From: Acidaminobacter hydrogenoformans DSM 2784
GTDB lineage: Bacteria > Bacillota > Clostridia > Peptostreptococcales > Acidaminobacteraceae
Direction of reading: 5' to 3'
DNA length: 34,080 nucleotides
Assembly: GCF_900103005.1 (NCBI RefSeq)
Contig: NZ_FMWL01000026.1
Location: 1-34,080, forward strand
Shown here: one piece after another, positions 1-9,141 of the stretch
Position numbering within the stretch: the stretch's first letter is position 1
How the letters are laid out: the number at the start of each line of letters is the position of its first letter
Notes under the pieces: generated by a model
The model's database searches: none
The model's input: the letters and a program-made list of their open reading frames with translations, nothing else
What the model was told of the DNA's origin: nothing
Position numbers and translations under genes: made by a program

Positions 1-653
1 AAGATCCTACATCTTCATGGGCAGACAAGATCGTTGAGATGTTCGAAATCATCGACACTTATATCCCAGAGCCACAGCGCGACATTGACAAGCCGTTCCT
101 GATGCCTGTCGAGGACGTCTTCTCCATTACTGGCCGCGGTACAGTTGCTACTGGCCGTATCGAGCGTGGTATCGTCAAAGTCCAGGAAGAAGTTGAGATC
201 GTCGGTCTTGCTGAAGAGAAGCGCAAAGTCGTCGTTACAGGCGTTGAGATGTTCAAGAAGCTCCTCGACGAAGGCCGTGCAGGCGACAACATTGGCGCAC
301 TGCTCCGCGGCGTACAGAGAACAGAGATCGAGCGCGGTCAGGTTCTCGCGAAGCCGGGTTCAGTCAACCCGCACACAGAGTTCGAAGCTCAGGTTTACGT
401 CCTGAAGAAAGAAGAAGGCGGCAGACATACACCGTTCTTCAACGGTTACAGACCGCAGTTCTTCTTCAGAACGACAGACGTTACGGGTTCAGCACAGCTT
501 CCTGCAGGTGTAGAAATGTGTATGCCTGGCGACAACATCGAGATGACGATCACGCTGATCTCACCGATCGCTGTTGAAGAAGGCCTCAAGTTCTCCATCC
601 GTGAGGGTGGCCGTACGGTTGGCGCTGGCTCCGTCATTAAGATCATCAAGTAA
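1..653 (+). CDS. tuf: Elongation factor Tu, 3' part (5' end outside window)
   Basis: GTP-dependent carrier of aminoacyl-tRNA to the ribosomal A site. The open frame enters the window at base 3 ([14 protein letters not shown]) and runs 216 codons to TAA, roughly the last 55 percent of a normal 390-400 residue EF-Tu: the end of the G domain, then beta-barrel domains 2 and 3. Diagnostic segments are [17 protein letters not shown] in domain 2, and [18 protein letters not shown] and [20 protein letters not shown] in domain 3. The G-domain motifs lie upstream and cannot be checked. A strong terminator 24 bases after the stop separates it from the S10 cluster, so it is presumably the last gene of a str operon. 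Confidence 0.98.
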   Translation, partial: DPTSSWADKIVEMFEIIDTYIPEPQRDIDKPFLMPVEDVFSITGRGTVATGRIERGIVKVQEEVEIVGLAEEKRKVVVTGVEMFKKLLDEGRAGDNIGALLRGVQRTEIERGQVLAKPGSVNPHTEFEAQVYVLKKEEGGRHTPFFNGYRPQFFFRTTDVTGSAQLPAGVEMCMPGDNIEMTITLISPIAVEEGLKFSIREGGRTVGAGSVIKIIK

Positions 654-676
654 TAGAAGCTTAGATTGCAATAGTG

Positions 677-705
677 GTGGGCCTGTGAAAAACAGGCCCA
701 CTTTT
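677..705 (+). terminator. Intrinsic terminator of tuf
   Basis: Perfect 10-bp stem GTGGGCCTGT/ACAGGCCCAC (677-686 with 692-701), five-base loop GAAAA, then TTTT. It lies directly downstream of tuf and upstream of the S10 promoter. Confidence 0.92.
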
Positions 706-719
706 AAATGTAAAAAGTG

Positions 720-748
720 TTGCATATCTTGAATGTTAGTAGTATAAT
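720..748 (+). promoter_or_regulatory. Promoter of the S10 ribosomal protein cluster
   Basis: -35 TTGCAT (720-725), 17-bp spacer, -10 TATAAT (743-748, perfect). It is placed between the tuf terminator and rpsJ. The start of transcription should fall near 755, giving an untranslated leader of about 190 bases. Confidence 0.85.
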
Positions 749-754
749 GATAAA

Positions 755-943
755 GCGTGTTTATAAGCGATGAGATAGAAGGTTACCGTACTGGCACGGA
801 AAAATTTCTATTGAGAATGGTCCAATCGTTGAATTGGGCGGCCGGGATTTGTGTGCCTGAAAATGCGATACGCCAGGCAAGGTGTGCATAGACCCAGTCG
901 TGTGTTTAAGATCACGCGCATTTATTTCAAGGAGGTAAAACAC
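755..943 (+). promoter_or_regulatory. Structured 5' leader of the S10 cluster
   Basis: Untranslated stretch of about 190 bases between the promoter and rpsJ. Visible hairpins: ATAGAA (775-780) with TTCTAT (806-811) enclosing CCGT/ACGG (786-789/796-799); CCAAT/ATTGG (822-826/833-837); TGCCTG/CAGGCA (854-859/874-879) enclosing GCG/CGC. No U-tract terminator is seen. In E. coli the S10 leader is the target of L4 autoregulation; a similar role here is inference from position and structure only. Confidence 0.6.
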
Positions 944-1258
944 ATGGCTAACAAAGGACAAAAAATCAGAATTAAACTCAAGTCATTCGATCACAAAGTT
1001 CTCGACAGCTCTGCACAAAAAATTGTCGAGACAGCAAAGAGAACGGGCGCTGACGTCGCGGGTCCGATTCCACTTCCTACTAAAAAGGAAATCATCACTA
1101 TTCTCCGCGCAGTTCACAAGTACAAAGATTCCAGAGAACAGTTCGAGCTCAGAACGCACAAGCGTCTGATCGACATCCTCAATCCAACGCCTAAGACGGT
1201 TGATTCTCTTATGAGACTTGATCTCCCAGCTGGCGTGGACATTGAAATCAAACTGTAA
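944..1258 (+). CDS. rpsJ: 30S ribosomal protein S10
   Basis: Protein of the 30S head that also acts as NusE, pairing with NusB in rRNA antitermination. It has 104 residues, the normal length, beginning [17 protein letters not shown] and ending [11 protein letters not shown], with the family segment [25 protein letters not shown]. The ATG at 944 is chosen because AAGGAGG sits at 929-935; the frame stays open upstream to 851, but that stretch is the structured leader and adds residues absent from the family. First gene of the S10-spc-alpha array. Confidence 0.97.
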   Translation: MANKGQKIRIKLKSFDHKVLDSSAQKIVETAKRTGADVAGPIPLPTKKEIITILRAVHKYKDSREQFELRTHKRLIDILNPTPKTVDSLMRLDLPAGVDIEIKL

Positions 1259-1364
1259 TACCCTACTGTCGTTACTAAGAGATTGGTTTGAATAGATTCA
1301 ACCCTCATGCTTAGTATGATTGCAGAAGCAATCCGCTGTAAGATTATCGGGAGGTGTAAACACT

Positions 1365-1997
1365 ATGTTAGGTATTTTAGGCAAAAAAATTGGCATGACT
1401 CAGGTGTTTGACGCAAATGGCAACGTAGTTCCTGTCACTGTCGTCGAAGCAGGTCCTATGCATGTCACACAAGTCAAAACAGTTGAAACGGACGGCTACT
1501 CCGCGATTCAGGTCGCTTTCGGAGAAGCAAAGGCTCACCGTGCCAACAAACCAACCAAAGGCCATTTCGCGAAAGCTGGCGTTGAGTTTAAGAAGTATGT
1601 TCGCGAGTTCAGGGTTGAAGATGCGTCTGCATTTTCAGTCGGACAGGAAATCAAAGCAGATCTCTTCGCTGAAGGCGCAGCTGTGGACGTTTCCGGCATT
1701 TCAAAAGGTAAAGGTACACAAGGCAACATCAAGCGTTGGAATCATGCGCGCGGTCCTATGACCCACGGTTCCAAGAGCCACAGACTTCCAGGCTCGATCG
1801 GCGCCGGCACGTTCCCGGGTAAAGTTGTTAAAGGTATGCCAATGGCAGGTCGTATGGGCCGTGAAAAAGTCACGATTCAGAATATCGACGTTGTCCGAGT
1901 TGAAGCAGACCGCAACCTGATCCTTCTTAAAGGCGCAGTTCCGGGACCAAAAGGCAGCCTGCTGACCATTAAACCAACGGTCAAATCTGGCAAATAG
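1365..1997 (+). CDS. rplC: 50S ribosomal protein L3
   Basis: Early-assembling 50S protein whose long loop reaches toward the peptidyl transferase centre. It has 210 residues. The start MLGILGKKIGMTQVFD is typical, and the central loop GNIKRWNHARGPMTHGSKSHR is clear. ATG 1365 follows GGGAGGTG; the open frame reaches back to 1320 but those codons lie before the ribosome binding site. It is separated from rpsJ by 106 bases, unusually far for this cluster, and the gap can fold. Confidence 0.97.
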   Translation: MLGILGKKIGMTQVFDANGNVVPVTVVEAGPMHVTQVKTVETDGYSAIQVAFGEAKAHRANKPTKGHFAKAGVEFKKYVREFRVEDASAFSVGQEIKADLFAEGAAVDVSGISKGKGTQGNIKRWNHARGPMTHGSKSHRLPGSIGAGTFPGKVVKGMPMAGRMGREKVTIQNIDVVRVEADRNLILLKGAVPGPKGSLLTIKPTVKSGK

Positions 1998-2027
1998 TGA
2001 TTCGAGTAAAGGAAAGGAGGAAGCAAC

Positions 2028-2651
2028 GTGGCTAAATTAGATGTTTTAAATATGTCCGGAGAAAAAGTTGGAGAAATTCAACTGAATGATAGCATTTTCG
2101 GCGCAGAGGTCAACAAGCAGGTTCTTCATCAGGTTGTTGTCAACTATCTTGCAAATCAAAGACAAGGCACACAGTCTGCAAAGACAAGAGCTGAAGTCAG
2201 AGGCGGCGGTCGCAAGCCGTTCCGTCAAAAGGGCACAGGCAATGCGCGTCAAGGCACAATCAGAGCGCCTCATTATGTAGGCGGTGGCGTTGTATTCGCA
2301 CCAAAGCCAAGAGATTACAGCTATGTGCTGCCAAAGAAAATCAAGAGACTTGCCCTTAAATCAGCGTTGAGTTCTAAAGTTCAAAACGGTGAAATGGTGG
2401 TTCTTGAAGATCTTGCATTTGAAGCGCCTAAAACAAAAGCAATGCTCAATGTTCTCAAAAATGTCAATGCTGGCAAGAAAGCGCTGATCGTTACGCTCGA
2501 CAAGAATGACAATGTCGTATTCTCAGCAAACAACATTCCAGGCGTCAAGACGTCCTTCATTGGTCAGCTCAACGTCTATGAGATCCTCAACCACAACAGC
2601 TTCATCATTACTAAAGCTGCTGTCGAGAAACTCGAGGAGGTTTACGCGTAA
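2028..2651 (+). CDS. rplD: 50S ribosomal protein L4 (GTG start)
   Basis: 50S protein whose extended loop lines the exit tunnel; in enterobacteria it is also the S10-operon repressor. It has 207 residues. The basic tunnel loop with [18 protein letters not shown] followed by [19 protein letters not shown] is present, about residues 62-100. The GTG at 2028 follows GGAAAGGAGG at a good distance and begins [11 protein letters not shown]. Its TAA overlaps the rplW ATG by one base (TAATG), implying translational coupling. Confidence 0.97.
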   Translation: MAKLDVLNMSGEKVGEIQLNDSIFGAEVNKQVLHQVVVNYLANQRQGTQSAKTRAEVRGGGRKPFRQKGTGNARQGTIRAPHYVGGGVVFAPKPRDYSYVLPKKIKRLALKSALSSKVQNGEMVVLEDLAFEAPKTKAMLNVLKNVNAGKKALIVTLDKNDNVVFSANNIPGVKTSFIGQLNVYEILNHNSFIITKAAVEKLEEVYA

Positions 2652-2941
2652 TGAAAACACCTTATGACGTTATTATTCGCCCAATCGTTACTGAACAGAG
2701 CATGATGGGCACTTCAGAGAAAAAATATACGTTCGAAGTCCACAAGGACGCCAACAAAACAGAGATTCGCCAAGCGGTAGAGGCCATTTTCGGTGTAAAA
2801 GTTGATAAGGTCAACACCATGAACGTCGATGGAAAAGTTAAGCGCCAAGGTAAATATATAGGCAGAACTTCCAGCTGGAAAAAAGCCATAGTCAAATTGG
2901 CTCCAGACAGCAAGGACATCGAGTTCTTCGAAGGCATCTAA
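2651..2941 (+). CDS. rplW: 50S ribosomal protein L23
   Basis: Protein at the tunnel exit, the docking point for trigger factor, SRP and the Sec translocon. It has 96 residues, normal length, beginning [18 protein letters not shown], with the family segments [20 protein letters not shown] and [18 protein letters not shown]. Coupled to rplD by a one-base stop/start overlap. Confidence 0.97.
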   Translation: MKTPYDVIIRPIVTEQSMMGTSEKKYTFEVHKDANKTEIRQAVEAIFGVKVDKVNTMNVDGKVKRQGKYIGRTSSWKKAIVKLAPDSKDIEFFEGI

Positions 2942-2962
2942 TTACTGAAGGAGGGAAAAAAC

Positions 2963-3793
2963 ATGGGTATCAGAGGGTTTAAACCCACTTCGCCTGCGGT
3001 CAGACAGATGACGGTGTCCACTTTTGAGGAAATCACGAAATTTACACCGGAAAAAGCCCTGACTGTTTCGATCAAGAAGAATTCAGGACGTAACAATCAA
3101 GGTAAAATTACTGTTCGCCACAGAGGCGGCGGCACAAGAGTCAAATATCGTACAATAGATTTCAAGCGCAACAAGGACAACGTTCCTGCAACGGTTGCAG
3201 CTATTGAATACGATCCGAACCGTTCAGCAAATATCGCGCTGCTGCACTATGCAGACGGCGAAAAGCGTTACATCATCGCACCTCATAAAATTTCAGTCGG
3301 CGACGTCATCATTTCGGGTGAAGGTCACGACATCAAAATTGGCAACGCAATGCCGCTGAGCAACATTCCTCTCGGTACTATGATTCACAATCTTGAGCTC
3401 AAACCGGGCAAAGGCGCTCAGCTCGTTCGTTCTGCAGGAAACGCCGCACAGCTTATGGCTAAAGAAGGCAAGCTTGCGCTTGTCAGACTGCCATCCGGCG
3501 AAACGCGTTATGTCAGAATTGAATGCCGTGCCACGATCGGTCAAGTCGGCAATATCGACCACGAGAATATTACCATTGGTAAAGCTGGCCGTAAGCGTCA
3601 CATGGGCATCAGACCAACCGTTCGCGGTTCCGTCATGAACCCGAATGACCACCCACACGGCGGTGGTGAAGGCCGTTCTCCTATTGGACGTCCAGCGCCT
3701 GTTACACCTTGGGGCAAGCCTGCGCTTGGTTACAAGACGCGTAACAAGAAAAAGGCTTCCAACAGCATGATTGTATCAGCGAGAAAGAAATAG
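2963..3793 (+). CDS. rplB: 50S ribosomal protein L2
   Basis: Largest 50S core protein, needed for subunit joining and peptidyl transferase activity. It has 276 residues, normal length. It contains the basic RNA-binding N-terminal part ([16 protein letters not shown]) and the highly conserved C-terminal stretch [19 protein letters not shown] followed by [13 protein letters not shown], which holds the functional histidine. Start ATG 2963 follows AAGGAGGG. A 72-base gap with a strong hairpin separates it from rpsS. Confidence 0.98.
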   Translation: MGIRGFKPTSPAVRQMTVSTFEEITKFTPEKALTVSIKKNSGRNNQGKITVRHRGGGTRVKYRTIDFKRNKDNVPATVAAIEYDPNRSANIALLHYADGEKRYIIAPHKISVGDVIISGEGHDIKIGNAMPLSNIPLGTMIHNLELKPGKGAQLVRSAGNAAQLMAKEGKLALVRLPSGETRYVRIECRATIGQVGNIDHENITIGKAGRKRHMGIRPTVRGSVMNPNDHPHGGGEGRSPIGRPAPVTPWGKPALGYKTRNKKKASNSMIVSARKK

Positions 3794-3803
3794 TTTGAGA
3801 TTG

Positions 3804-3826
3804 GTGGCGGACAGACTGTTCGCCAC
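3804..3826 (+). other. Ten-pair hairpin between rplB and rpsS
   Basis: GTGGCGGACA (3804-3813) pairs with TGTTCGCCAC (3817-3826) through ten pairs, one of them G-U, closing a three-base GAC loop. No U-tract follows, so it is not a normal terminator. It may be an RNA processing or stability element, or a regulatory site; function unknown. Confidence 0.6.
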
Positions 3827-3865
3827 TGCCTCGACGGGCAAAGCACGAAGGGAGGAAATGCAAGG

Positions 3866-4138
3866 ATGAGCAGATCGCTTAAAAAAGGACCTTTTATCCA
3901 TAAAGGACTTATCCGGAAAATTGAAGAAATGAACGCAGCAGGAGATAAAAAAGTTATCAAATCTTGGTCGAGATCTTCGACGATTTTCCCTCAAATGGTT
4001 GGACACACGATCGCAGTTCACGACGGCAAAAAACATGTGCCTGTTTATGTGACAGAAGACATGATCGGCCACAAGCTCGGAGAATTCGCCCCTACGAGAA
4101 CTTTCAAAGGCCACGCGGGCGACAAGAAGAGCAAGTAA
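3866..4138 (+). CDS. rpsS: 30S ribosomal protein S19
   Basis: Protein of the 30S head that pairs with S13 near the A and P sites. It has 90 residues, close to the usual 90-95. The start [21 protein letters not shown] and the conserved [38 protein letters not shown] and PTRTFKGH segments are all present. Start ATG 3866 is preceded by GGGAGG. Confidence 0.97.
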   Translation: MSRSLKKGPFIHKGLIRKIEEMNAAGDKKVIKSWSRSSTIFPQMVGHTIAVHDGKKHVPVYVTEDMIGHKLGEFAPTRTFKGHAGDKKSK

Positions 4139-4168
4139 GGCCATTTTAGATCGGAAGGAGGGCACACA

Positions 4169-4510
4169 ATGAAATCAGTAGTAAGAGCTGAAGCGAAATA
4201 CGTTCGTATTTCCTCAAGAAAAATGAAGCCAATCGCGAATTTGGTCAGAGGCAAAAATGCCAAAGAAGCTAAAGCGATTTTGAAGTTTATACCGCGCAAA
4301 GGCGCAAGAATCTTCCTTAAAGTACTTGAGTCAGCGATCGCAAACGCTGAAAACAACAACCATATGGATGTTGACAAGCTTTACATCGCTGAAATCTACG
4401 CTAACCAGGGACCTGTCATGAAGCGTTTCAGAGCGGGTTCTCACGGCAGAGCAAATCCAATTCTTAAGAGAAGCAGCCACGTAGGCGTCGCGGTATCCGA
4501 AAGAGAATAG
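4169..4510 (+). CDS. rplV: 50S ribosomal protein L22
   Basis: Protein whose beta-hairpin forms the constriction of the peptide exit tunnel with L4. It has 113 residues, beginning MKSVVRAEAKYVRISSRKM. The hairpin is visible as GPVMKRFRAGSHGRANPILKR. Start ATG 4169 follows GGAAGGAGGG. It lies 30 bases after rpsS and 17 bases before rpsC. Confidence 0.97.
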   Translation: MKSVVRAEAKYVRISSRKMKPIANLVRGKNAKEAKAILKFIPRKGARIFLKVLESAIANAENNNHMDVDKLYIAEIYANQGPVMKRFRAGSHGRANPILKRSSHVGVAVSERE

Positions 4511-4527
4511 TAAGGAGGGAATAGCGG

Positions 4528-5301
4528 ATGGGTCAAAAAGTAAGCCCACACGGACTTAGAGTCGGTATTATTAAAGATTGGGACTCAAAATGGTACGCTA
4601 ACAAGAAAAACTTCTCCGAGTTGCTCGTTGAAGATTTCAATATCAGAAAAATCCTTAAGAAGGAACTTTATACTTCAGGCGTTTCAAGAATTTATATTGA
4701 CCGCGCTGCGAACAACAGAATCCATATCAATATTTTCACTGCAAAACCAGGCATGATTGTTGGCCGCGGTGGCGAGAATATCAAAAAGCTGAGGGAACAG
4801 CTCCAGACTATGACTGGAAAAACTATTCAGCTTGATATCTCCGAAGTTGAAAATGCTGATACAGATGCGCAGCTCGTCGCTGAGAACATTGCGTCACAGC
4901 TTGAAAGACGTATTGCTTTCAGACGCGCAATGAAAGGTTCCATCACAAGAACTATGCGTTCCGGCAGTGTAGAAGGTATCAAAATTATGACCGCAGGTCG
5001 TTTGGGCGGCGCAGAAATCGCGAGATCTGAAAGCTACAGTGAGGGTAATGTTCCACTTTCAACCCTTCGTGCTGATATCGATTACGGATTTGCTGAAGCG
5101 AACACGACTTATGGCAAAATTGGCGTTAAGGTCTGGATTTGTAAAGGTGAAATACTCCCTAAAGCAAATGGCGAAAGCATCCTTATGCGTAAAGAGCCAA
5201 AGAAAGCAAGAGCACAAGGTCAAGGCGGTCAGAGAGACAACAGAAGACCTGCACGTTCTGGCAAGCCAAGACAAGGCAGAAATGAGAAAGATGCACGTTA
5301 A
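4528..5301 (+). CDS. rpsC: 30S ribosomal protein S3, with C-terminal basic extension
   Basis: Protein at the mRNA entry channel of the 30S subunit with helicase-related function. It begins [22 protein letters not shown], has a type-2 KH domain with [12 protein letters not shown] (GRGG loop), and the conserved C-terminal domain [22 protein letters not shown]. The total of 257 residues exceeds the roughly 210-230 common for the family; the excess is a low-complexity tail after about residue 220, rich in R, K, Q, G and N ([20 protein letters not shown]). The tail is likely disordered and RNA-binding. Confidence 0.97.
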   Translation: MGQKVSPHGLRVGIIKDWDSKWYANKKNFSELLVEDFNIRKILKKELYTSGVSRIYIDRAANNRIHINIFTAKPGMIVGRGGENIKKLREQLQTMTGKTIQLDISEVENADTDAQLVAENIASQLERRIAFRRAMKGSITRTMRSGSVEGIKIMTAGRLGGAEIARSESYSEGNVPLSTLRADIDYGFAEANTTYGKIGVKVWICKGEILPKANGESILMRKEPKKARAQGQGGQRDNRRPARSGKPRQGRNEKDAR

Positions 5302-5344
5302 TTCCTTTAATGGATAGAGAAGTTATGGAAGGAGGCTGTACGCC

Positions 5345-5788
5345 ATGTTAATGCCTAAAAGAGTTAAGCGACGCAGAGTACATCGCGGCAGAATGAAAGG
5401 CACTGCGCAAAAAGGCAACGAAATATCGTACGGAGATTACGCATTGGTAGCAATGGAGCCTGCGTGGATCACAGCGAATCAGATAGAATCAGCGAGGATC
5501 GCGATCAACCGTTACATTAAAAGAGGCGGTAAAGTTTGGATCAAAATCTTCCCTCATAAACCGGTTACCAAGAAACCTGCTGAAACCCGAATGGGTGCTG
5601 GTAAAGGTTCGCCGGAGTATTGGGTAGCAGTTGTCAAGCCGGGCCGAATTATGTTCGAGCTTTCCGGTGTCAATGAAGAGACAGCTCGTGAAGCAATGCG
5701 TCTTGCTGCGAACAAACTGCCTATTCAGTGCAAGTTCATGAAGCGCGAAGAAGTGCTTGAAAAGGGTGGTGAATCTAATGAATGCTAA
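5345..5788 (+). CDS. rplP: 50S ribosomal protein L16
   Basis: 50S protein near the A-site tRNA elbow and 5S rRNA. It has 147 residues, beginning [19 protein letters not shown]. The family core [20 protein letters not shown] and the end segment [12 protein letters not shown] are present. ATG 5345 follows GGAAGGAGG; the second Met two codons on is a possible alternative. Its last 11 bases overlap the start of rpmC. Confidence 0.97.
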   Translation: MLMPKRVKRRRVHRGRMKGTAQKGNEISYGDYALVAMEPAWITANQIESARIAINRYIKRGGKVWIKIFPHKPVTKKPAETRMGAGKGSPEYWVAVVKPGRIMFELSGVNEETAREAMRLAANKLPIQCKFMKREEVLEKGGESNEC

Positions 5789-5972
5789 CAAACTCCGAGA
5801 TATGACTGCGGATGAGCTTACAGTAAAGCTGAATGACCTTAAAAGCGAATTGTTCAACCTTAGATTCCAGTTGGCCACCGGCCAGCTCGACAACCCTATG
5901 AAGATCAAAAATGTCAAAAAAGACATTGCCAGAGTCAAAACGATCCTCAGGGAACGGGATATTAAGGCTTAA
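5778..5972 (+). CDS. rpmC: 50S ribosomal protein L29
   Basis: Small helical protein beside the tunnel exit. It has 64 residues, beginning [18 protein letters not shown] and ending [10 protein letters not shown], with the classic [17 protein letters not shown] segment. ATG 5778 is chosen over an upstream in-frame TTG at 5757 because GGGTGGTG lies just before it and family members begin here. It overlaps the end of rplP by 11 bases, consistent with coupled translation. Confidence 0.96.
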   Translation: MNANKLRDMTADELTVKLNDLKSELFNLRFQLATGQLDNPMKIKNVKKDIARVKTILRERDIKA

Positions 5973-5992
5973 TCGCGAGGGAGGTAAGTAAA

Positions 5993-6247
5993 TTGGAAAG
6001 AGCTAACAGAAAAGTTAGAACTGGTACAGTTGTCTCCGATAAAATGGACAAGACAATTGTTGTAAAAGTAGAAGATTTCATTCGTCACCCGCTTTATGGA
6101 AAGCGTGTAAAAAGAACGACGAAATTCAAAGCACACGACGAACAGAACGCCTGCGGTATAGGCGATAGAGTTCGAATTATGGAAACTCGCCCTCTCAGCC
6201 GCGACAAGCGCTGGAGACTCGTAGAAATTATCGAGAAGGCGAAGTAA
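5993..6247 (+). CDS. rpsQ: 30S ribosomal protein S17 (TTG start)
   Basis: OB-fold protein of the 30S body and a primary 16S binder. It has 84 residues: [20 protein letters not shown] at the start, then the family core [22 protein letters not shown] and [17 protein letters not shown]. The start must be the TTG at 5993, preceded by GAGGGAGGTAAG; the next in-frame ATG lies 17 codons inside the conserved core. Confidence 0.96.
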   Translation: MERANRKVRTGTVVSDKMDKTIVVKVEDFIRHPLYGKRVKRTTKFKAHDEQNACGIGDRVRIMETRPLSRDKRWRLVEIIEKAK

Positions 6248-6276
6248 TTCTTGCTGATTGGAAGGAGGTTGCAAGC

Positions 6277-6645
6277 ATGATCCAACAGGAAACCCGGTTG
6301 AAAGTCGCGGACAATTCCGGTGCTAAAGAACTATTGTGCATCCGCGTACTTGGCGGTTCTAAGAGAAAGTACGGCAACATCGGCGACGTTATCGTCTGTG
6401 CCGTTAAAAATGCAACACCAGGCGGAGTTGTTAAAAAAGGTGATGTCGTCAAGGCAGTCATCGTCAGATCCGTCAGCGGCGTTAGAAGAAACGACGGTAG
6501 TTACCTTAAATTCGATGATAACGCAGCAGTCATCATCAAAGAAGATTTGTCTCCAGTCGGTACCCGTATTTTTGGACCGGTTGCTCGAGAATTAAGGGAT
6601 AAGAAATTTACCAAAATCGTTTCCCTGGCTCCAGAAGTCTTATAA
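6277..6645 (+). CDS. rplN: 50S ribosomal protein L14
   Basis: 50S interface protein that contacts 16S rRNA and is the target of ribosome silencing factors. It has 122 residues, normal length, beginning [21 protein letters not shown]. Conserved segments include [26 protein letters not shown], written here only in outline, and [28 protein letters not shown] at the end. ATG 6277 follows GGAAGGAGG. Confidence 0.97.
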   Translation: MIQQETRLKVADNSGAKELLCIRVLGGSKRKYGNIGDVIVCAVKNATPGGVVKKGDVVKAVIVRSVSGVRRNDGSYLKFDDNAAVIIKEDLSPVGTRIFGPVARELRDKKFTKIVSLAPEVL

Positions 6646-6666
6646 GAGAGTGGGAGGTGGAAATAG

Positions 6667-6978
6667 ATGCGTGTTAAAAAAGGTGATACGGTAGTCGTAA
6701 TTTCCGGCAAGGATAAAGGAAAAAAAGGCAAAGTCCTTCAAGCGCTTCCAAAAAAAGAGCGCGTAATCGTTGAAGGTGTCAATATGGTGACGAAGCACCA
6801 AAAGGCTTCTCAACAAGTAAAGCAAGCTGGCATCATCCATCAGGAGGCGCCAATTCATGTTTCTAATGTTATGCTTCTCGACCCTAAGGTCAAAACGGGT
6901 ACGAGGGTTTCATACAAAGTACTCGACAGTGGCAAAAAGGTCAGAGTCGCCGCAAAATCTGGCGAAGTCATTGACTAA
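6667..6978 (+). CDS. rplX: 50S ribosomal protein L24
   Basis: KOW-fold initiator of 50S assembly that binds the 5' domain of 23S rRNA. It has 103 residues, beginning [23 protein letters not shown], with the KOW motif inside the first 30 residues, and the family segments [10 protein letters not shown] and [18 protein letters not shown] 6667 is preceded by GGGAGGTGG. Confidence 0.97.
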   Translation: MRVKKGDTVVVISGKDKGKKGKVLQALPKKERVIVEGVNMVTKHQKASQQVKQAGIIHQEAPIHVSNVMLLDPKVKTGTRVSYKVLDSGKKVRVAAKSGEVID

Positions 6979-7001
6979 CAGTCGGGAAGGAGGGTTAACC
7001 A

Positions 7002-7541
7002 ATGGCTAGATTTAGAGATAAGTATCTGAATGACGTTAGAAAAGGTATGATGGAGAAGTTCCAGTACAGCAACGTCATGGAGATTCCTAAAATTGAAAAA
7101 GTAGTTGTCAATATGGGACTTGGTGATGCAAAGGACAATCCAAAAGAGATTCAAGTTGCAGTCGCTGAGCTCGCAAAAATTACAGGTCAACAGCCTGTTG
7201 TTACAAAAGCCAAAAAATCCGTCGCTAACTTTAAAGTGCGCGAAGGCATGCCGGTAGGTGCTAAGCTTACACTCCGCGGCGAAATCATGTACGAGTTCCT
7301 CGACCGTCTCATCTCAATCGCGCTTCCGCGTGTACGGGATTTCAAAGGCGTCAACCCAAATGCGTTTGACGGCAGAGGCAACTATACGCTTGGCGTAAAA
7401 GAACAGTTGATTTTCCCGGAAATCGAATATGACAAGATTGATAAAGTCCGTGGCATGGACATCACCTTCGTAACAACTGCGAAGACTGACGAAGAAGCTC
7501 GTGAGCTTCTCGCGCTTATGGGGATGCCATTCAGCAAATAA
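7002..7541 (+). CDS. rplE: 50S ribosomal protein L5
   Basis: 5S rRNA-binding protein of the central protuberance, contacting P-site tRNA. It has 179 residues, normal length. The conserved [38 protein letters not shown] and [18 protein letters not shown] segments are present, ending [12 protein letters not shown]. Start ATG 7002 follows GGAAGGAGGG. Confidence 0.98.
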   Translation: MARFRDKYLNDVRKGMMEKFQYSNVMEIPKIEKVVVNMGLGDAKDNPKEIQVAVAELAKITGQQPVVTKAKKSVANFKVREGMPVGAKLTLRGEIMYEFLDRLISIALPRVRDFKGVNPNAFDGRGNYTLGVKEQLIFPEIEYDKIDKVRGMDITFVTTAKTDEEARELLALMGMPFSK

Positions 7542-7554
7542 GGAGGGGTATCAA

Positions 7555-7740
7555 GTGGCGAAAACATCGCTTAAAGTTAAACAAGCACGCCCGCAAAAGT
7601 ATTCAACACAAGAATATTCACGTTGTAAGCTTTGCGGACGACCACACGCATACATCCGCAAATTCGGCATCTGCCGTATTTGCTTTAGAGAATTGGCATA
7701 CAAAGGTCAAATTCCAGGTGTGCGCAAAGCCAGCTGGTAA
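7555..7740 (+). CDS. rpsN: 30S ribosomal protein S14, zinc type (GTG start)
   Basis: Short zinc-binding S14 of the 30S head. It has 61 residues, the standard length of the zinc form. Cys24, Cys27, Cys40 and Cys43 form the ribbon in [24 protein letters not shown] 7555 with AAGGAGGGG just upstream gives the family start (M)AKTSLKVKQ; the frame is open further back inside rplE but has no support there. Confidence 0.97.
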   Translation: MAKTSLKVKQARPQKYSTQEYSRCKLCGRPHAYIRKFGICRICFRELAYKGQIPGVRKASW

Positions 7741-7761
7741 TAAGGAAAGGAGGTATTGTCC

Positions 7762-8163
7762 ATGACTATGACTACAGACCCAATTGCAGATATGCTGACA
7801 CGCATTCGTAATGCCAACATGGTGAAGCATAATGTCGTCGACATCCCGTCGTCGAACGTCAAAAAGAGAATTGCTGAAATTCTGATGACTGAAGGCTTTA
7901 TCAAGAACTACAGCATGATCGCAGACGATCACCAAGGTATTATTCGAATCGAGCTTAAATATGGCGAAAATAAAGAGAAGGTCATTTCCGGCCTTAAACG
8001 TATTTCAAAACCAGGCCTCAGAGTTTACGCAAAGAAGACGGACATTCCGAAAGTCCTTGGCGGCCTCGGTATTGCCATCATTTCGACTTCAAATGGCATT
8101 ATCACAGATAAGGAAGCTCGCAACCTCGGAGTTGGCGGCGAAGTCATCTGTTACGTTTGGTAA
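7762..8163 (+). CDS. rpsH: 30S ribosomal protein S8
   Basis: Primary binder of the 16S central domain; in E. coli it represses the spc operon. It has 133 residues, beginning [19 protein letters not shown]. The C-terminal [21 protein letters not shown] and VICYVW are typical. ATG 7762 is preferred over an in-frame TTG at 7756 because AAAGGAGG ends at 7753, leaving proper spacing only to the ATG. Confidence 0.97.
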   Translation: MTMTTDPIADMLTRIRNANMVKHNVVDIPSSNVKKRIAEILMTEGFIKNYSMIADDHQGIIRIELKYGENKEKVISGLKRISKPGLRVYAKKTDIPKVLGGLGIAIISTSNGIITDKEARNLGVGGEVICYVW

Positions 8164-8192
8164 TATAAAGGGATAGAGTAGGAGGTGCAGGA

Positions 8193-8735
8193 ATGTCTAG
8201 AATTGGTAGATTGCCTATTACGATCCCTGGTGGCGTGACTGTCAGCGTCGACGAGACGAATTTAGTAACAGTCAAGGGCCCATTGGGAGAGTTAAAAGAG
8301 CAAATCAACAAAGATCTTAAAGTGACAATCGACAACGGTTCATTAACTGTCGAACGTCCATCTGATAATAAAACACACAGAGCGCTTCACGGCCTCAGCC
8401 GTACGCTTATAAACAATATGGTCGTGGGTGTTTCCCAAGGCTACTCGAAGAAACTCAAAATTGTCGGTGTTGGTTACAGAGCCAACAAGAACGGCAATAA
8501 ATTAGAGCTTTCTCTCGGATTTTCCCATCCTGTTGTCATGGAAGACCCTGCTGGTCTTACGACAGAGGTTCCGGTTCAGACTGAAATCATTGTCAAAGGG
8601 ATCAACAAGCAGCTCGTAGGCAACTATGCAGCGAAGATCCGTGACTGGAGACGACCAGAGCCATATAAGGGCAAAGGCGTCCGTTATGAAAATGAAAATG
8701 TCCGCCGTAAAGAGGGCAAAACCGGTAAGAAATAA
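8193..8735 (+). CDS. rplF: 50S ribosomal protein L6
   Basis: Two-domain 50S protein near the sarcin-ricin loop and factor-binding site. It has 180 residues, beginning [19 protein letters not shown]. The C-terminal signature [20 protein letters not shown], with [10 protein letters not shown] at the end, is diagnostic. ATG 8193 is preceded by AGGAGGTG. Confidence 0.98.
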   Translation: MSRIGRLPITIPGGVTVSVDETNLVTVKGPLGELKEQINKDLKVTIDNGSLTVERPSDNKTHRALHGLSRTLINNMVVGVSQGYSKKLKIVGVGYRANKNGNKLELSLGFSHPVVMEDPAGLTTEVPVQTEIIVKGINKQLVGNYAAKIRDWRRPEPYKGKGVRYENENVRRKEGKTGKK

Positions 8736-8756
8736 TCGGGAAAGGAGTGAAGCGGC

Positions 8757-9125
8757 ATGATTAACAAAGTTGGTAAAAATACAAACAGACAAGCTCGCCA
8801 GGCAAGAACGCGCAAGAAAGTTGCGGGAACTGCCCAGCGTCCAAGACTGAATGTTTATAGAAGCCTTAATAATATTTATGCACAGATTATTGATGACGTC
8901 GCTGGCGTCACGATCGCTTCTGCTTCATCGCTTGAGGCGGAAGTCAAAGGACAATTTGCGCATACAGGCAACAAGCTTGCCGCAAAGGCTGTCGGTGAAC
9001 TCATCGCTAAGAGAGCGATTGAGAAAGGCGTTCAAGTAGTAGTCTTTGACCGTGCTGGATATCTTTATCATGGACGTGTCAAAGAACTGGCTGACGGTGC
9101 CAGAGAAGCCGGCTTAGAATTTTAG
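8757..9125 (+). CDS. rplR: 50S ribosomal protein L18
   Basis: 5S rRNA-binding protein of the central protuberance. It has 122 residues with a basic N-terminus ([20 protein letters not shown]) and the family core [21 protein letters not shown], ending [26 protein letters not shown], listed here in outline. ATG 8757 follows GGAAAGGAG. Confidence 0.97.
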   Translation: MINKVGKNTNRQARQARTRKKVAGTAQRPRLNVYRSLNNIYAQIIDDVAGVTIASASSLEAEVKGQFAHTGNKLAAKAVGELIAKRAIEKGVQVVVFDRAGYLYHGRVKELADGAREAGLEF

Positions 9126-9141
9126 CAAAGGAGGTTAACGA

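Noticed and set aside
851..943. Upstream extension of the rpsJ frame
   Set aside because: It falls in the folded leader and the AAGGAGG site specifies the ATG at 944; the extra residues are absent from S10.
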